A stretch of DNA of 64,000 bases from the NCBI GenBank assembly GCA_003569205.1, contig BGOK01000007.1, positions 81,413-145,412 of the forward strand, read 5' to 3'. The notes under the pieces were generated by a model that was not told the DNA's origin, did no database searches, and saw only the letters and a program-made list of their open reading frames with translations. Both the position numbers and the translations under genes were made by a program. This document shows positions 20,478 to 29,521 of the stretch, piece by piece; within the stretch, counting starts at the first letter, position 1, and each line of letters starts with the position of its first letter. This DNA comes from Verrucomicrobiota bacterium (GTDB lineage Bacteria; Verrucomicrobiota; Verrucomicrobiia; Opitutales; UBA953).

Positions 20478-21230
20478 CTATTTGGCGGACTTTACCGCAC
20501 CGGACTTCGCTCCACCTTTGGCATCCTTTAAGGGGTCGGGCTCCGGCTCCATCCGCTCGGGCACCGCCACGATACGCGGGACCTTGCGATCAGGGTCGGG
20601 CACGATGAACAACAGATGACGCTGGCCAGGTTCTTTCACCCAGCTCGAACGCATCAGCGGTACGCTCTCAGTCTCACCTGCCTCCGGCGCAACGTCCACG
20701 AGTACATGGTAAATATCCCCAGCCTTACCCGGTGGTAGTTGAATCGCGGTCTGGCGGGGGGTGATGACGGCTTGGGCCGTACCGAGCTTCGAAAAGATTG
20801 TGCGCCCGCTGAGGTTAAACCAAAGCACCGCGCCTTCCGGCGCCTTGGTCCGCGAGAACTCGACAGGGAGCATGCGAAACGCCAAGGGGCCCGCTTCACC
20901 CGTCGGGAGCAGCACGACGAGTGGGGCATTCATGCCGTCTGGGATATCCACGAAGGGTGCGTCGGCCGGCAAGGGTTCAGCCTTGGTTGGTTCCTTGGTG
21001 GTCGCATACACCCGCACAAGGCCCGCCGTGAGCGCTAAGCGCTTAGTCGAAATCGAGAGACGCGGTAGATCGACTTCTTTGATTTCCTTCCCTACTACGA
21101 GAAAAACGCTCGCGGGGGCATCGTCCGGGGCCTGCACGTAGAGCAGACGGAGTGACCGAGAGGCTGAACCTTCCTGGGCCGAGACGATCGCGGCCCAGCC
21201 AGTCAGGAGGAAAAGAAAGGGGCGGATCAT
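20478..21230 (-). CDS. Hypothetical secreted protein, partner of Verru_Chthon protein A
   Basis: 250-residue protein with a signal peptide (FLFLLTGWAAIVSAQE). It is predicted to be mostly beta: LRLLYVQAPDDAPASVFLVV, then several strand-like blocks, then a charged Lys/Asp/Pro-rich tail (EPEPDPLKDAKGG). I do not recognise a family. Its start overlaps the stop of the large upstream gene by four bases (ATGA), so the pair forms one operon. The context suggests a role with the pilin-like cassette protein, perhaps as an exported accessory. That is inference from position only. Confidence 0.75.
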   Translation of the reverse strand: MIRPFLFLLTGWAAIVSAQEGSASRSLRLLYVQAPDDAPASVFLVVGKEIKEVDLPRLSISTKRLALTAGLVRVYATTKEPTKAEPLPADAPFVDIPDGMNAPLVVLLPTGEAGPLAFRMLPVEFSRTKAPEGAVLWFNLSGRTIFSKLGTAQAVITPRQTAIQLPPGKAGDIYHVLVDVAPEAGETESVPLMRSSWVKEPGQRHLLFIVPDPDRKVPRIVAVPERMEPEPDPLKDAKGGAKSGAVKSAK

Positions 21231-24200
21231 AGGTCTTTAGGAGCTAGCCAACGGAAAGAGACGAGGCGCACACGCCGACCGAGGATAGCGTTGACGCGAC
21301 GGTTATTCGACGAGGTCGGTAAAGTGACATCGCCTAACGGGGCTTCATGCGCCGGGACGGTAGCGTCCACGTAGTCAGGGATGCGCTGGTAGACGGCTTC
21401 GCACCACACCTTAGCGGTCGAACCGTTGACGAGCTGCGAAGTGCCCATGGCACGGACGACGAAGGTTTCATCACGGACGCTGATGACCGGCGAGAGGCGA
21501 TCGAGGACGTCGGCCTGACGGGGCCAGCCGGGGAAACCAAAGGTGGAGGAGCCTTCCGCGGCCTTGGGGTGAAGGTAATCACCCTTCGACCCAGCACCAG
21601 AGCTCGTCCAGTCACCGAGCGGGAGCTGCTGATCTAACCCACCAAAATCGCCGACCTTACTCGTGATCTTGCCAAGGTTCTTCGCGTTCACCGCTGGGTT
21701 AAGGCTGCTGATATTCTCCAGTGCCTTCAGGGCGGTACCCAAAGCCCCACTCAGCGTCGGGTCCAAGGGATTACCTGGCTGCGGAGTCGCCAGCTGACGA
21801 TTCACGAATTCAGAGAGCGAGAGGAACGGGCCGCGGACCTTAACCTGCTTCACAATCTCCACGGCGAGCCTCTCGAGTTGGGTATCGGTGAGCGCAGCAA
21901 AACCCAGCACGGCACCGGAAGAACCGCCGGCGGTGACGGGCCCTTCGTGGGCAATGGACATACGGGCTAAGGGGTTATTCACGGCCGTGGCAACGCTGAC
22001 CGTGCTATTACCGGGCTTGATGTACGGCACGGAAGTCGAACGGAGGTTACCGAGCAAGGCACGCCAAGCGACGACCGAGGTGCTGTTCACGTTAAACTGG
22101 CCAGGGACGCGCAAGGTCGCCGCCACGCGCTGGTAAGCGACAGGCTGCGCTGGGATACCGGAGAAACCGCTCGTGCCGGTCACCGCGAGGTCAAAGAGTG
22201 CGGCGTTCGCATTCGGCAAGAACCACGAGTTCGGTAAGGTCGTCGTGCCCGCGGCAAAAGAGGTCCAATTCTTCTTCAGGCTGGTCATGACCTCCGTATT
22301 CCAGACGTGCTCGGCGCCCTGGGACGGACGCAGCGAGGCCCAATCCGCGGGCAAGGGAGCCAGCGACGAGAAGAACCAATCGTCGAAGAGGACGTGGTTC
22401 AGGCAGTAGCTGTCGTCGTGCTGCAGAAATGCTTGGTGAATCTCATCGCGACTGCGTAAGTTACCCGCCATATCAATCCAGCGACCGACGGCGTCGTCCG
22501 GCGGCAAGATCGGCGAAGCGTCGGCATTACCGATGAGTCCATAATGGAACGGCGGAGCGGGGTTGGTCGCGCGGATATCGCACCCCTGTAGTCCCGGAAT
22601 CGACTGCACGGGCTTCACGGGGAGTTCCGCCACGGCGGCACGCTGGAGGCCAGTCGTGGGATCGAGGCCCGTGAGGATGAAACCGCCGTAATTGCTCGTG
22701 GGATCCGACTGCGGGCCGTTGAGGTCCGCGAAGCCCGTCATCGGCAGGAAGTAGAGGTCATACGGCGCATTCGCAGGATTCATCGCGCCCGCATACTGCA
22801 CGCCACTGTTCGCAGAAGAATAGAAGCCGCCGACCCCTTCCCCATACTGGCCCACCATCGACACGGTGCTGGTATCGGCGACGTTGGCTGAAGCATACGG
22901 GAAGGCCGTGAGGACTCCGGCGGACTTCAGCCCGATCTCCGTATAGGTCGTAAAGGGCGAGGCCTGCAGGAAGCCCTTCGAAACGGTCTTCACCCCGGTA
23001 CGGCTATTGTATTGCGACACGCCGTCATTGGAGAGGCGCAGGCCGAAGGCGAAGGTCCCAAACGCGCGCGGGGCCGCCGCCGCATCCGCCATGGTCTGCT
23101 GGAAGGGATACGGCGCATCCAGGCCGTAGAGCTGCTGGAACTGTGCGGTGCTCGTACCGACGAAACTGAAGCGTACCGGAGAATATCTATAATTAGCAGG
23201 GTAGAAGTCGTAGTAGATGCCATCGCGGGCGACGGTCGTGTTATCGATGTTCTTGACCAACTGATAACGGAGGGACCCGGCGCCCGACGGCGTTCCTGGC
23301 AAGGTCATCTGCCAACCGGAGCGACCACTCGCGACATAGCCTGGGGTGAGGTTGTAAGTGCCGCCAGAGCCCAAGGGAATCGAGATTGGGTTGCCCTCAT
23401 TCATCGCAAAGACGCGTGTCTGACCAGGATCTAAAGTAATTTCCGAACCACCGCCGATGCGGAGCGTCACGCCGCCAGGAAAGTAGGAGCCCACGTGCTG
23501 CGTGACGCCGAAGCCGGCGCCGTCACTGCAGTTGATGTAAATCGGCAGGGACTGCCACTTACAGTAGGCGTTAAAACTGGGGACGGTGAGACGGACGTTA
23601 AAAGGATTCCAGAGCGTGACGACAGGCTGCGCAATGAAAGCTGCACTGGAACCCGAGGCCGACGAGGCGAAGACGTACTGAATACGGGCAATGAGGGGGT
23701 GACGATGGATACGCTCGTAATAGCTATACAGGCCTCCCGCGTTGGTCACCACCTCGGGCTGCGGCGGGAGCATCGTGGTGACGCCAGCTAGTTGCGGGTC
23801 CGGGTTCGTGACGTATTTACGATAGTGCAGGCAGAAGTCGGTGAGGTAGGCCCAGCTGCGGATGGGCGGGAAGGATGACAGGGACGCGTAGCCGCCGAAG
23901 TTCGTACCGCCGTCCGACGCGACGCCCGCCCCTGTGCCCCCGAGCGAACCGTAATCGGACCACCAATACATCAGCGCGTGGCGACGACGATTACCGATGC
24001 CGCCGGCAGGAAACTGCGCGTCAGGCAGTGGACGCTGGAACGCGAGGTCGTAATCCGGATCGCCGCCATTGCGCGGGAGCTTCGCGGGCTTGAGGCGGAA
24101 GAGCGGCATCTTGCCCTGACGGCTAGAGTCGAGGACGTTGGCCCAATCCCAAGTTTCGGTGAACAGTGAAAGGTCCTTCCGCAAGCCACCGGTTGCCGTG

Positions 24201-25219
24201 TTCGTCAGCAGGCCTTCGCCGTAGAGACTGACATCATGGAAACCAGCCTTGGCCAGCGGGGTCGGGGTCGCGTTCTTCAGCGCGTCGGTCAGGCGCGAGG
24301 CGTCTGCGGGCGTCGGTAAGAGGGGCACCGTCGGCGTCGATAACGGCTGATTGACGGGCATCGGCACAGCATTCGCGATGAGCGCTGGATAGCCGATGGC
24401 TTCCAGGTCCGGCGCGCCGAAGGTCTTCGCACGCTGCGCCCAATCGAGGTTGTTCGAGCCCGCGGAAGTGGTGGCGACGTTCGGGATGAGCAGACGGACT
24501 TTCTGATTCTCGCCGCCGACCCACCAACAGAAATACCCCTGCGTGCCATCCGTCGTCGAACTCGCGGGCTGGCCGTCGACGAACGAAATCGGCGTCGCGT
24601 GAATCTGTCGGACCGCTAGCGGATCGGTCGCCGAACCGACGAGGGGAACGCTACTGGTATTCGCGACGACCGCAGGCGGAGCCGGGGGCTTGACGGCTGT
24701 GCCGTTGGGCAAGGTGAACGTGGCGTTACCATAACCCATCTGATTCGAAAGCATCCAACCAAGGAAACGCGCGGTCGGTGCCGAGGTGGTATTAAAGGCC
24801 TTCAGCTTCGAGGAGTAGTCGGGCTTTTGCGGACGGCCAGCGTAGCGGCTATTCGCACGGATGTCGTGGTCATTACCTTCCCAACTCCGCCAGACGCCCA
24901 TCACGGGATACTCGAAGGGATCCGCCCCCGGCGTGGAGACCGAGGAGATAGCCGGATCATCGTAGAGGGAGGCGGAGGCGGACACGCGGGTATCCGGGCC
25001 GAGGCGTTCTTGGAGTGCGGCGCCCGCCAAGCGGACGGCCCCCATGGCATTGAGCCGAGCCACGGCTTCGGCCTGCTTGATGGAAGCCAACGAGGACTCG
25101 ACCTTGAGGAAGGAGGCGAGCACGACGACCACCATCACCATCATGGTCATGATGACCATGGATAGCACGAGGGAGAACCCCTGCCGTGGGCGGGGAGACT
25201 GTAAGGGGGTAGACTTCAC
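21227..25219 (-). CDS. Verru_Chthon cassette protein A
   Basis: 1330-residue protein that matches, from memory, the Verru_Chthon cassette protein A family known in Verrucomicrobia. The N-terminus looks like a type IV prepilin: a basic leader ending RQG, then FSLVLSMVIMTMMVMVVVVL, although the usual Glu at +5 is absent (FSLVL). The rest is a long exported region with ARLNAMGAVRLAGAALQERLGPD near the start and many Gly/Ser/Asn-rich, strand-like blocks. In other genomes this protein sits in a cassette with further pilin-like proteins; here I see only one small partner downstream. Its role is unknown. The frame is open throughout, unlike other long genes in this window. Confidence 0.82.
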   Translation of the reverse strand: MKSTPLQSPRPRQGFSLVLSMVIMTMMVMVVVVLASFLKVESSLASIKQAEAVARLNAMGAVRLAGAALQERLGPDTRVSASASLYDDPAISSVSTPGADPFEYPVMGVWRSWEGNDHDIRANSRYAGRPQKPDYSSKLKAFNTTSAPTARFLGWMLSNQMGYGNATFTLPNGTAVKPPAPPAVVANTSSVPLVGSATDPLAVRQIHATPISFVDGQPASSTTDGTQGYFCWWVGGENQKVRLLIPNVATTSAGSNNLDWAQRAKTFGAPDLEAIGYPALIANAVPMPVNQPLSTPTVPLLPTPADASRLTDALKNATPTPLAKAGFHDVSLYGEGLLTNTATGGLRKDLSLFTETWDWANVLDSSRQGKMPLFRLKPAKLPRNGGDPDYDLAFQRPLPDAQFPAGGIGNRRRHALMYWWSDYGSLGGTGAGVASDGGTNFGGYASLSSFPPIRSWAYLTDFCLHYRKYVTNPDPQLAGVTTMLPPQPEVVTNAGGLYSYYERIHRHPLIARIQYVFASSASGSSAAFIAQPVVTLWNPFNVRLTVPSFNAYCKWQSLPIYINCSDGAGFGVTQHVGSYFPGGVTLRIGGGSEITLDPGQTRVFAMNEGNPISIPLGSGGTYNLTPGYVASGRSGWQMTLPGTPSGAGSLRYQLVKNIDNTTVARDGIYYDFYPANYRYSPVRFSFVGTSTAQFQQLYGLDAPYPFQQTMADAAAAPRAFGTFAFGLRLSNDGVSQYNSRTGVKTVSKGFLQASPFTTYTEIGLKSAGVLTAFPYASANVADTSTVSMVGQYGEGVGGFYSSANSGVQYAGAMNPANAPYDLYFLPMTGFADLNGPQSDPTSNYGGFILTGLDPTTGLQRAAVAELPVKPVQSIPGLQGCDIRATNPAPPFHYGLIGNADASPILPPDDAVGRWIDMAGNLRSRDEIHQAFLQHDDSYCLNHVLFDDWFFSSLAPLPADWASLRPSQGAEHVWNTEVMTSLKKNWTSFAAGTTTLPNSWFLPNANAALFDLAVTGTSGFSGIPAQPVAYQRVAATLRVPGQFNVNSTSVVAWRALLGNLRSTSVPYIKPGNSTVSVATAVNNPLARMSIAHEGPVTAGGSSGAVLGFAALTDTQLERLAVEIVKQVKVRGPFLSLSEFVNRQLATPQPGNPLDPTLSGALGTALKALENISSLNPAVNAKNLGKITSKVGDFGGLDQQLPLGDWTSSGAGSKGDYLHPKAAEGSSTFGFPGWPRQADVLDRLSPVISVRDETFVVRAMGTSQLVNGSTAKVWCEAVYQRIPDYVDATVPAHEAPLGDVTLPTSSNNRRVNAILGRRVRLVSFRWLAPKDL

Positions 25220-25314
25220 CGTGACGTTACAAAATTAAACAACCCCTCGGACCTTGACCAGCGAATTACCCTATTTGAGTGAGAAAGACGCCTCCTCTCC
25301 CTCCACCCTTCCCC

Positions 25315-26591
25315 TTACTTCGCCGGTAACGTTCGGTCGGCAAAATCGAGGTAATGCTTCCAATCTTCCTCGGTGACATCGTGCTTACCGGCACGGTTAT
25401 GGTAACCGAGGTCCTGCCCGACAGCCACGCCAACGGCGGGCGGCTCGGTCACCCCCAAGCCTTGGCGTCCCAGGAGTTTGAAGACGGGTTCAGCATACAA
25501 GGCCCGAGAAACTCGCCCTTGGGGTCAGCCCAACGGTCTTCGACAGCGCTGGCGACGTAGAGTGGACGGGGAGCCGTCAGCGCGAGGACGTAATGCTGGT
25601 CCAGCGGCATGCGATCCTCGTGCTCGGCATAGGTGACATACTTGGGCGCGAACCAATGCGGGAAGCCACGGCCTTTATAATATCCAGCGATGACGCCGAC
25701 CGTCTCACCAAAGATACGCTTACCGAGCGCGGCACCACCGCAACCAGACTCATTCGAGACGACGAGCGCGAAACGGGTGTCCTGCGCACCAGCCCAGAGG
25801 GAAGCCTTCCCGAGGCGGGAATGTCCAATCACCGCGACGCGTTTGGCATCGACGGCGGGATTACGCTCCAAGGCGTCGAGCGCGCGTGAGAGGCCCCACG
25901 CCCAAGCGCCGATACAGGCCCAATCGTTGTCAGCACGGACCGCGGCGGGATCCTTCGACGCATAGGCGGCGCGGATGCCTTCCTTCCAACCCTCTGGATG
26001 ATCCGGCTCAAAATCACCGCAGTAGACCGTGGCCAAACCGTACCCACGCGAGACCAGCAGTTCCGCCTGCCAGCGCGACGCCTGGAGACCGCGACCTTTG
26101 GCGGTGGCGCGGTTGTTCGACGTGACGTCGGCCCACTGCTTCGACACCCACGTCGAAGGCAAGAGCACGGCGGGGTCGTTCACGGTCGTGTGGTTGCCGC
26201 CGAAATTCAGTCCGAGAAACACGGGCGATGGGCCCTTCGCACCGTTCGGCGTATAGAGCAATAAGTCAAAGACGAGGCCGTCCTTGCCGCTGGGACGTAC
26301 CTTATACTGCGTGCGCGTGGCCTTGCCACCGAGGGCATTCTTATCCGACTCCACCACCTCGATGATCGGCGCATCTTTCGGCGCAGCGGCCGCCGGGGTC
26401 ACCCCGTAGATGTGATCCTGGACCAGCTTCATCACCTCACCTCGGCGCGTCTCGTTCCATTCCTTCGCCGTGGTCACCTTGTGGCCATCATTGGCGATCA
26501 GCACGTCAGGCACCGTATACGGCGGCACCTTCGCCTCATCATCGATTGCCGGAGGCATGACTGCGGCCAGGAACAGCAGGGGGAGGAGCAT
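25315..26591 (-). CDS. Glucuronoyl esterase, CE15 family, frameshifted
   Basis: About 425 residues after one base is restored. The ATG at 26591 starts a signal peptide (LLPLLFLAAVMPPA). CE15 features are the nucleophile serine in GHSRLGK (Ser258), the following SLWAGAQDTRFALVVSNESG, the conserved GCGGAALGKR, and the catalytic His in NRAGKHDVT near the C-terminus. The frame breaks after KGEFLG; one extra G in the GGG run near 25502-25505 gives LYAEPVFKLLGRQGLGVTEP and the His. CE15 enzymes cleave the ester linking glucuronoxylan to lignin. The break is probably a sequencing error, but a true pseudogene cannot be excluded. Confidence 0.85.
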
Positions 26592-26658
26592 AGCGCGACT
26601 ATGGGGGTGGCCAGATACAGTGCAAACGTGCAAATCGGCCTCTCATACGCCTCGCGGG

Positions 26659-27156
26659 CTACCGCCCGCGCTCCCAAACTTCGAACGTATACTTCAAACC
26701 ATCGACTTCGCCGTCCTTCGACCAGGCAAGTTTAGTGAAGTGCCGATGCCAATCCGCCGGGAAGAAGCGATCACCGGAGAAGTCGCGGTGGATACGCGTG
26801 ATGAAAAGTTTGGAGCAGAGCGGCAAGCCTTCGGCGTAGATGCGCTCGCCGCCCGTGATCCAGGTCGGGCCCGTCCACGGCATGGTCTCCGCGAGAGCCA
26901 CGGCTGAGGTCAGGTCGGAGACTCGTTCCGCCCCGGGGAAGGCCTTGGCTGGGTCGCGGGAAACGACCACCGTCCCCCGCCCCTCCAAGGCCTTGCCGAG
27001 CTCGGCATAGCAGGCCGGGCCCTCGATCATGACCCCGCCCTTGGTTTGGTCCAAAAACCACGCCAGGTCCTCAGGGATATGCCACGGAAGGCGCCCTTCC
27101 CGACCGATTACGCCGTTTTGGGCGACGGCGACGATGCACTGGATGGGCTTAGCCAC
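26659..27156 (-). CDS. folA: Dihydrofolate reductase
   Basis: 165-residue DHFR. The N-terminal block IVAVAQNGVIGREGRLPWHIPEDLAWF includes the active-site Asp (PEDLAWF) and Trp. ITGGERIYAEGLPLCSKLFITRIH matches the second conserved block. The segment usually reading MGRxTW is IEGPACY here, so the conserved Arg and Thr of the NADPH-binding loop are missing, which is unusual. The enzyme reduces dihydrofolate to tetrahydrofolate with NADPH. No thymidylate synthase gene lies next to it. It is transcribed away from the chaperone gene and sits after the esterase. Confidence 0.88.
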   Translation of the reverse strand: MAKPIQCIVAVAQNGVIGREGRLPWHIPEDLAWFLDQTKGGVMIEGPACYAELGKALEGRGTVVVSRDPAKAFPGAERVSDLTSAVALAETMPWTGPTWITGGERIYAEGLPLCSKLFITRIHRDFSGDRFFPADWHRHFTKLAWSKDGEVDGLKYTFEVWERGR

Positions 27157-27250
27157 GCCGCAGGGTTAGGCGGAAATCGGGCCTGTGCAAGCGCAAGGGC
27201 GGGTGCCTCGACTGATTGACAGCGGCCAAAGGGCTTACCAAGGTGGCGGG

Positions 27251-28843
27251 ATGATTACCTGGCTCCAAAACGCCACCTCCAAGCACCACCGTCTGATCTT
27301 CAGCTTCCTGCTCGTCGTGATTGTCGGCTCGTTCGTCTTCTACGGCTACGGCACGAGTGGCGCAACGGACACCAACACCCGGATATACCTCGGGTACGAC
27401 CTCAACAACGCCAAGCTCCAGACCCGCTACCGTGACTCCCTCGCGTTCGCGAGTTTCACCGGCCAGCGCAACGAAGGTCGTTCCCTCTTCCAGTATGTCG
27501 CCGAGCTCAGCCTTGCCGACTCCCTCCGTATCCCCAATCCTTCCGATAGCGAAGTGCGTAAGCTCGCCCTCCTCGCGACCGCGGGCGCCGACGGCAAGGA
27601 GAACCTCGATAACCTCAACAAGTTCGTCGACTACGCCACCAAGGCCCTCAACACCTCCGACGTCGAGACCCGCGCACGCTTTGAAGGCTACCTGCAGGAC
27701 TCCTGGCGCGTAAACAAGTCCGTCGCCCTACTCTCTGGCCCCGGCCACGCCACCACCGCCCAAATCAAGCGCCTCATCCAGCGCGAGAAGACGCTCTGGA
27801 CCGTCGACGCGGCGACCTTCTCCAACGCCAACTTCAAGACGACCGTCGCGGACGACGAAGCCAAGGCTAAGGCTGCTTTCGAAGCGAACAAGGAAGCCTA
27901 CCGCCTCCCCGCCAAGGTCGAGGTCACCGTGGTATCCTTCACCAAGACCGAGCCCGACACTTCCGCCATCACCGACGACGAGATTGTCCTCGAGGGCTAC
28001 AACGTGGCCGAGAAGTTCAAGTTCGAGCCAGGCAAAATCAAGGAACAGGCGCTCGCTCGCCGTGCGGATATTGAGAAAATCATCCGGGCCGACCGCGCCC
28101 TCCGCAACCTCGCTGGCAAGATGGGCGAAGAGCTCGGCGACAAGTTCCCGACGGAAGCCCACAAGGCCGACTCCAAGGCCTTCAACGCCTGGCTCACGGC
28201 CCAAGGAGCCAAGCTCACGACCCTCGCTGCCTACGAAGTGAACAACCCTCCGACCCAAGCCAAGATCCCTGCCGAAGCCCTCCGCCTCGCCAGCGAGTTG
28301 ACTGAAACAGAATGGCGCACGGATATGTTCCGCGCCGAAGACGCCGCCATCTTCGTACTCCTCAACAAGCGCATCGAATCCCGCCTCCCGGCCTTTGAAG
28401 AAGTTAAGGCCCTCGCGCTATCCAACTGGCGCAGCAACGAGCGCGGCCGCCTCCAGGCTGAAGAGCTCAGCCGCATCACTAAGCGACTCCAAGAAGATGC
28501 CGCCGCCGGCAAGGCCTTCACCGAAAGCGCCAAGGCCCTCGGCCTAACGACTTCGACGCCCGCCCCCTTCACCGTCGTGACGACGCCTGAGAACCTCTCC
28601 GGCATCAACGAAAGCACTGGCCAAGTCCTTGAAGTCGCCGGCGTCGGCAAGATCACCACGGGCATTCGCACTGGCAACGGCGACACCGTCTTCCTCCGCG
28701 CCGCCAAGGCCGAGAAGCCGAAGGACGACGCCACCGAAGTTGAAGTCAAGCAACTCGTCGCCCGCTTCACGCAGCGCAACGCCTACTTCACCGCCCAAGG
28801 CCTCGTGCAGGAATTGACGGAAGTGCCGGAAGAGAAGAAATAA
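27251..28843 (+). CDS. Membrane-anchored PpiD/SurA-like peptidyl-prolyl isomerase-related protein
   Basis: 530 residues from the ATG at 27251, which is preferred over an earlier start because the hydrophobic anchor (RLIFSFLLVVIVGSFVFYGYG) then lies near the N-terminus. The rest is a long helical periplasmic region with SurA_N-like features: SLADSLRIPNPSDSEVRKLAL, a central KVEVTVVSFTKTEPD, and a C-terminal WRSNERGRLQAEELSRITKRL. The layout resembles PpiD, a folding helper at the inner-membrane exit site, but I see no clear parvulin domain, so isomerase activity is doubtful. Gene neighbours give no further clue. Confidence 0.75.
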   Translation: MITWLQNATSKHHRLIFSFLLVVIVGSFVFYGYGTSGATDTNTRIYLGYDLNNAKLQTRYRDSLAFASFTGQRNEGRSLFQYVAELSLADSLRIPNPSDSEVRKLALLATAGADGKENLDNLNKFVDYATKALNTSDVETRARFEGYLQDSWRVNKSVALLSGPGHATTAQIKRLIQREKTLWTVDAATFSNANFKTTVADDEAKAKAAFEANKEAYRLPAKVEVTVVSFTKTEPDTSAITDDEIVLEGYNVAEKFKFEPGKIKEQALARRADIEKIIRADRALRNLAGKMGEELGDKFPTEAHKADSKAFNAWLTAQGAKLTTLAAYEVNNPPTQAKIPAEALRLASELTETEWRTDMFRAEDAAIFVLLNKRIESRLPAFEEVKALALSNWRSNERGRLQAEELSRITKRLQEDAAAGKAFTESAKALGLTTSTPAPFTVVTTPENLSGINESTGQVLEVAGVGKITTGIRTGNGDTVFLRAAKAEKPKDDATEVEVKQLVARFTQRNAYFTAQGLVQELTEVPEEKK

Positions 28844-29521
28844 GCGAAGGAAGTCGGAGACTTCCGACAAGGGGACTGGTACAGACTAGATGCAGTGCAA
28901 ACGTGCAAAGGTGGAAATGTGCACAGGTGAAGAAGCGAGGGGACTGGTGGGCTGGAGTATGGTTGGCTAGGGGTTGTGTGGCGGCTTCGCCGCCTGCTAT
29001 CTTTCCGCTTTCCCGTTTCGCTCCCTTTGCACGACTTCGCATCTCAGGTAGGGGCGCGACTGCGTCGCGTCCGTTCGCCTGTAGATGTCCGCAGCTCCAC
29101 GCCTCTGCATGGAGGTAGGGTTGGCACTGCGTGCCAACCTAGCTGCCCCTGCATCGTCCAACCGCCAGCCGCTAACCGCCACCACCCGATCTGGGTAGGG
29201 GCAAGGCTTCGCCTTGACCTCCTCCGCAGGAGGGCGCGGTAAACCACGCCCCTACCCAATGACGGTGGTAGCGGATAGCGTCCCCTACCTCCTTCCCAAT
29301 CCGCACTCTGTAATCTGTACTCTGTAATCCCCGAGGACAGCACGCGGTACTGTCCCTACCTCAAGGCATAAGCGGCCGCAGGCCGCGGCCATTCCCCCAG
29401 CCTTGTTTAACATTTTGCACCTTTCCACCTTTGCACCTTTGCACTGCATCTAGCCCATCCCCCACCCCCCTATCCCCTATCACCCTGTTCCCTATCACCC
29501 TGTTCCCTATCACCCTGTTCC
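28844..29521. repeat. 678-bp intergenic repeat region
   Basis: No gene is supported here. It holds, in order, a G-rich cassette copy (about 28892-29000), palindromic modules starting GTAGGG at 29048, 29115 and 29195 (the last runs to CCCTAC near 29257), a heptad run of the ACTCTGT type (about 29295-29325), a reversed palindrome ending CCCTACC (about 29332-29360), a reverse-oriented piece of the cassette (about 29371-29450), and three tandem copies of the 15-mer CCCTATCACCCTGTT (about 29475-29522). The region lies between the stops of two converging genes. Confidence 0.75.
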
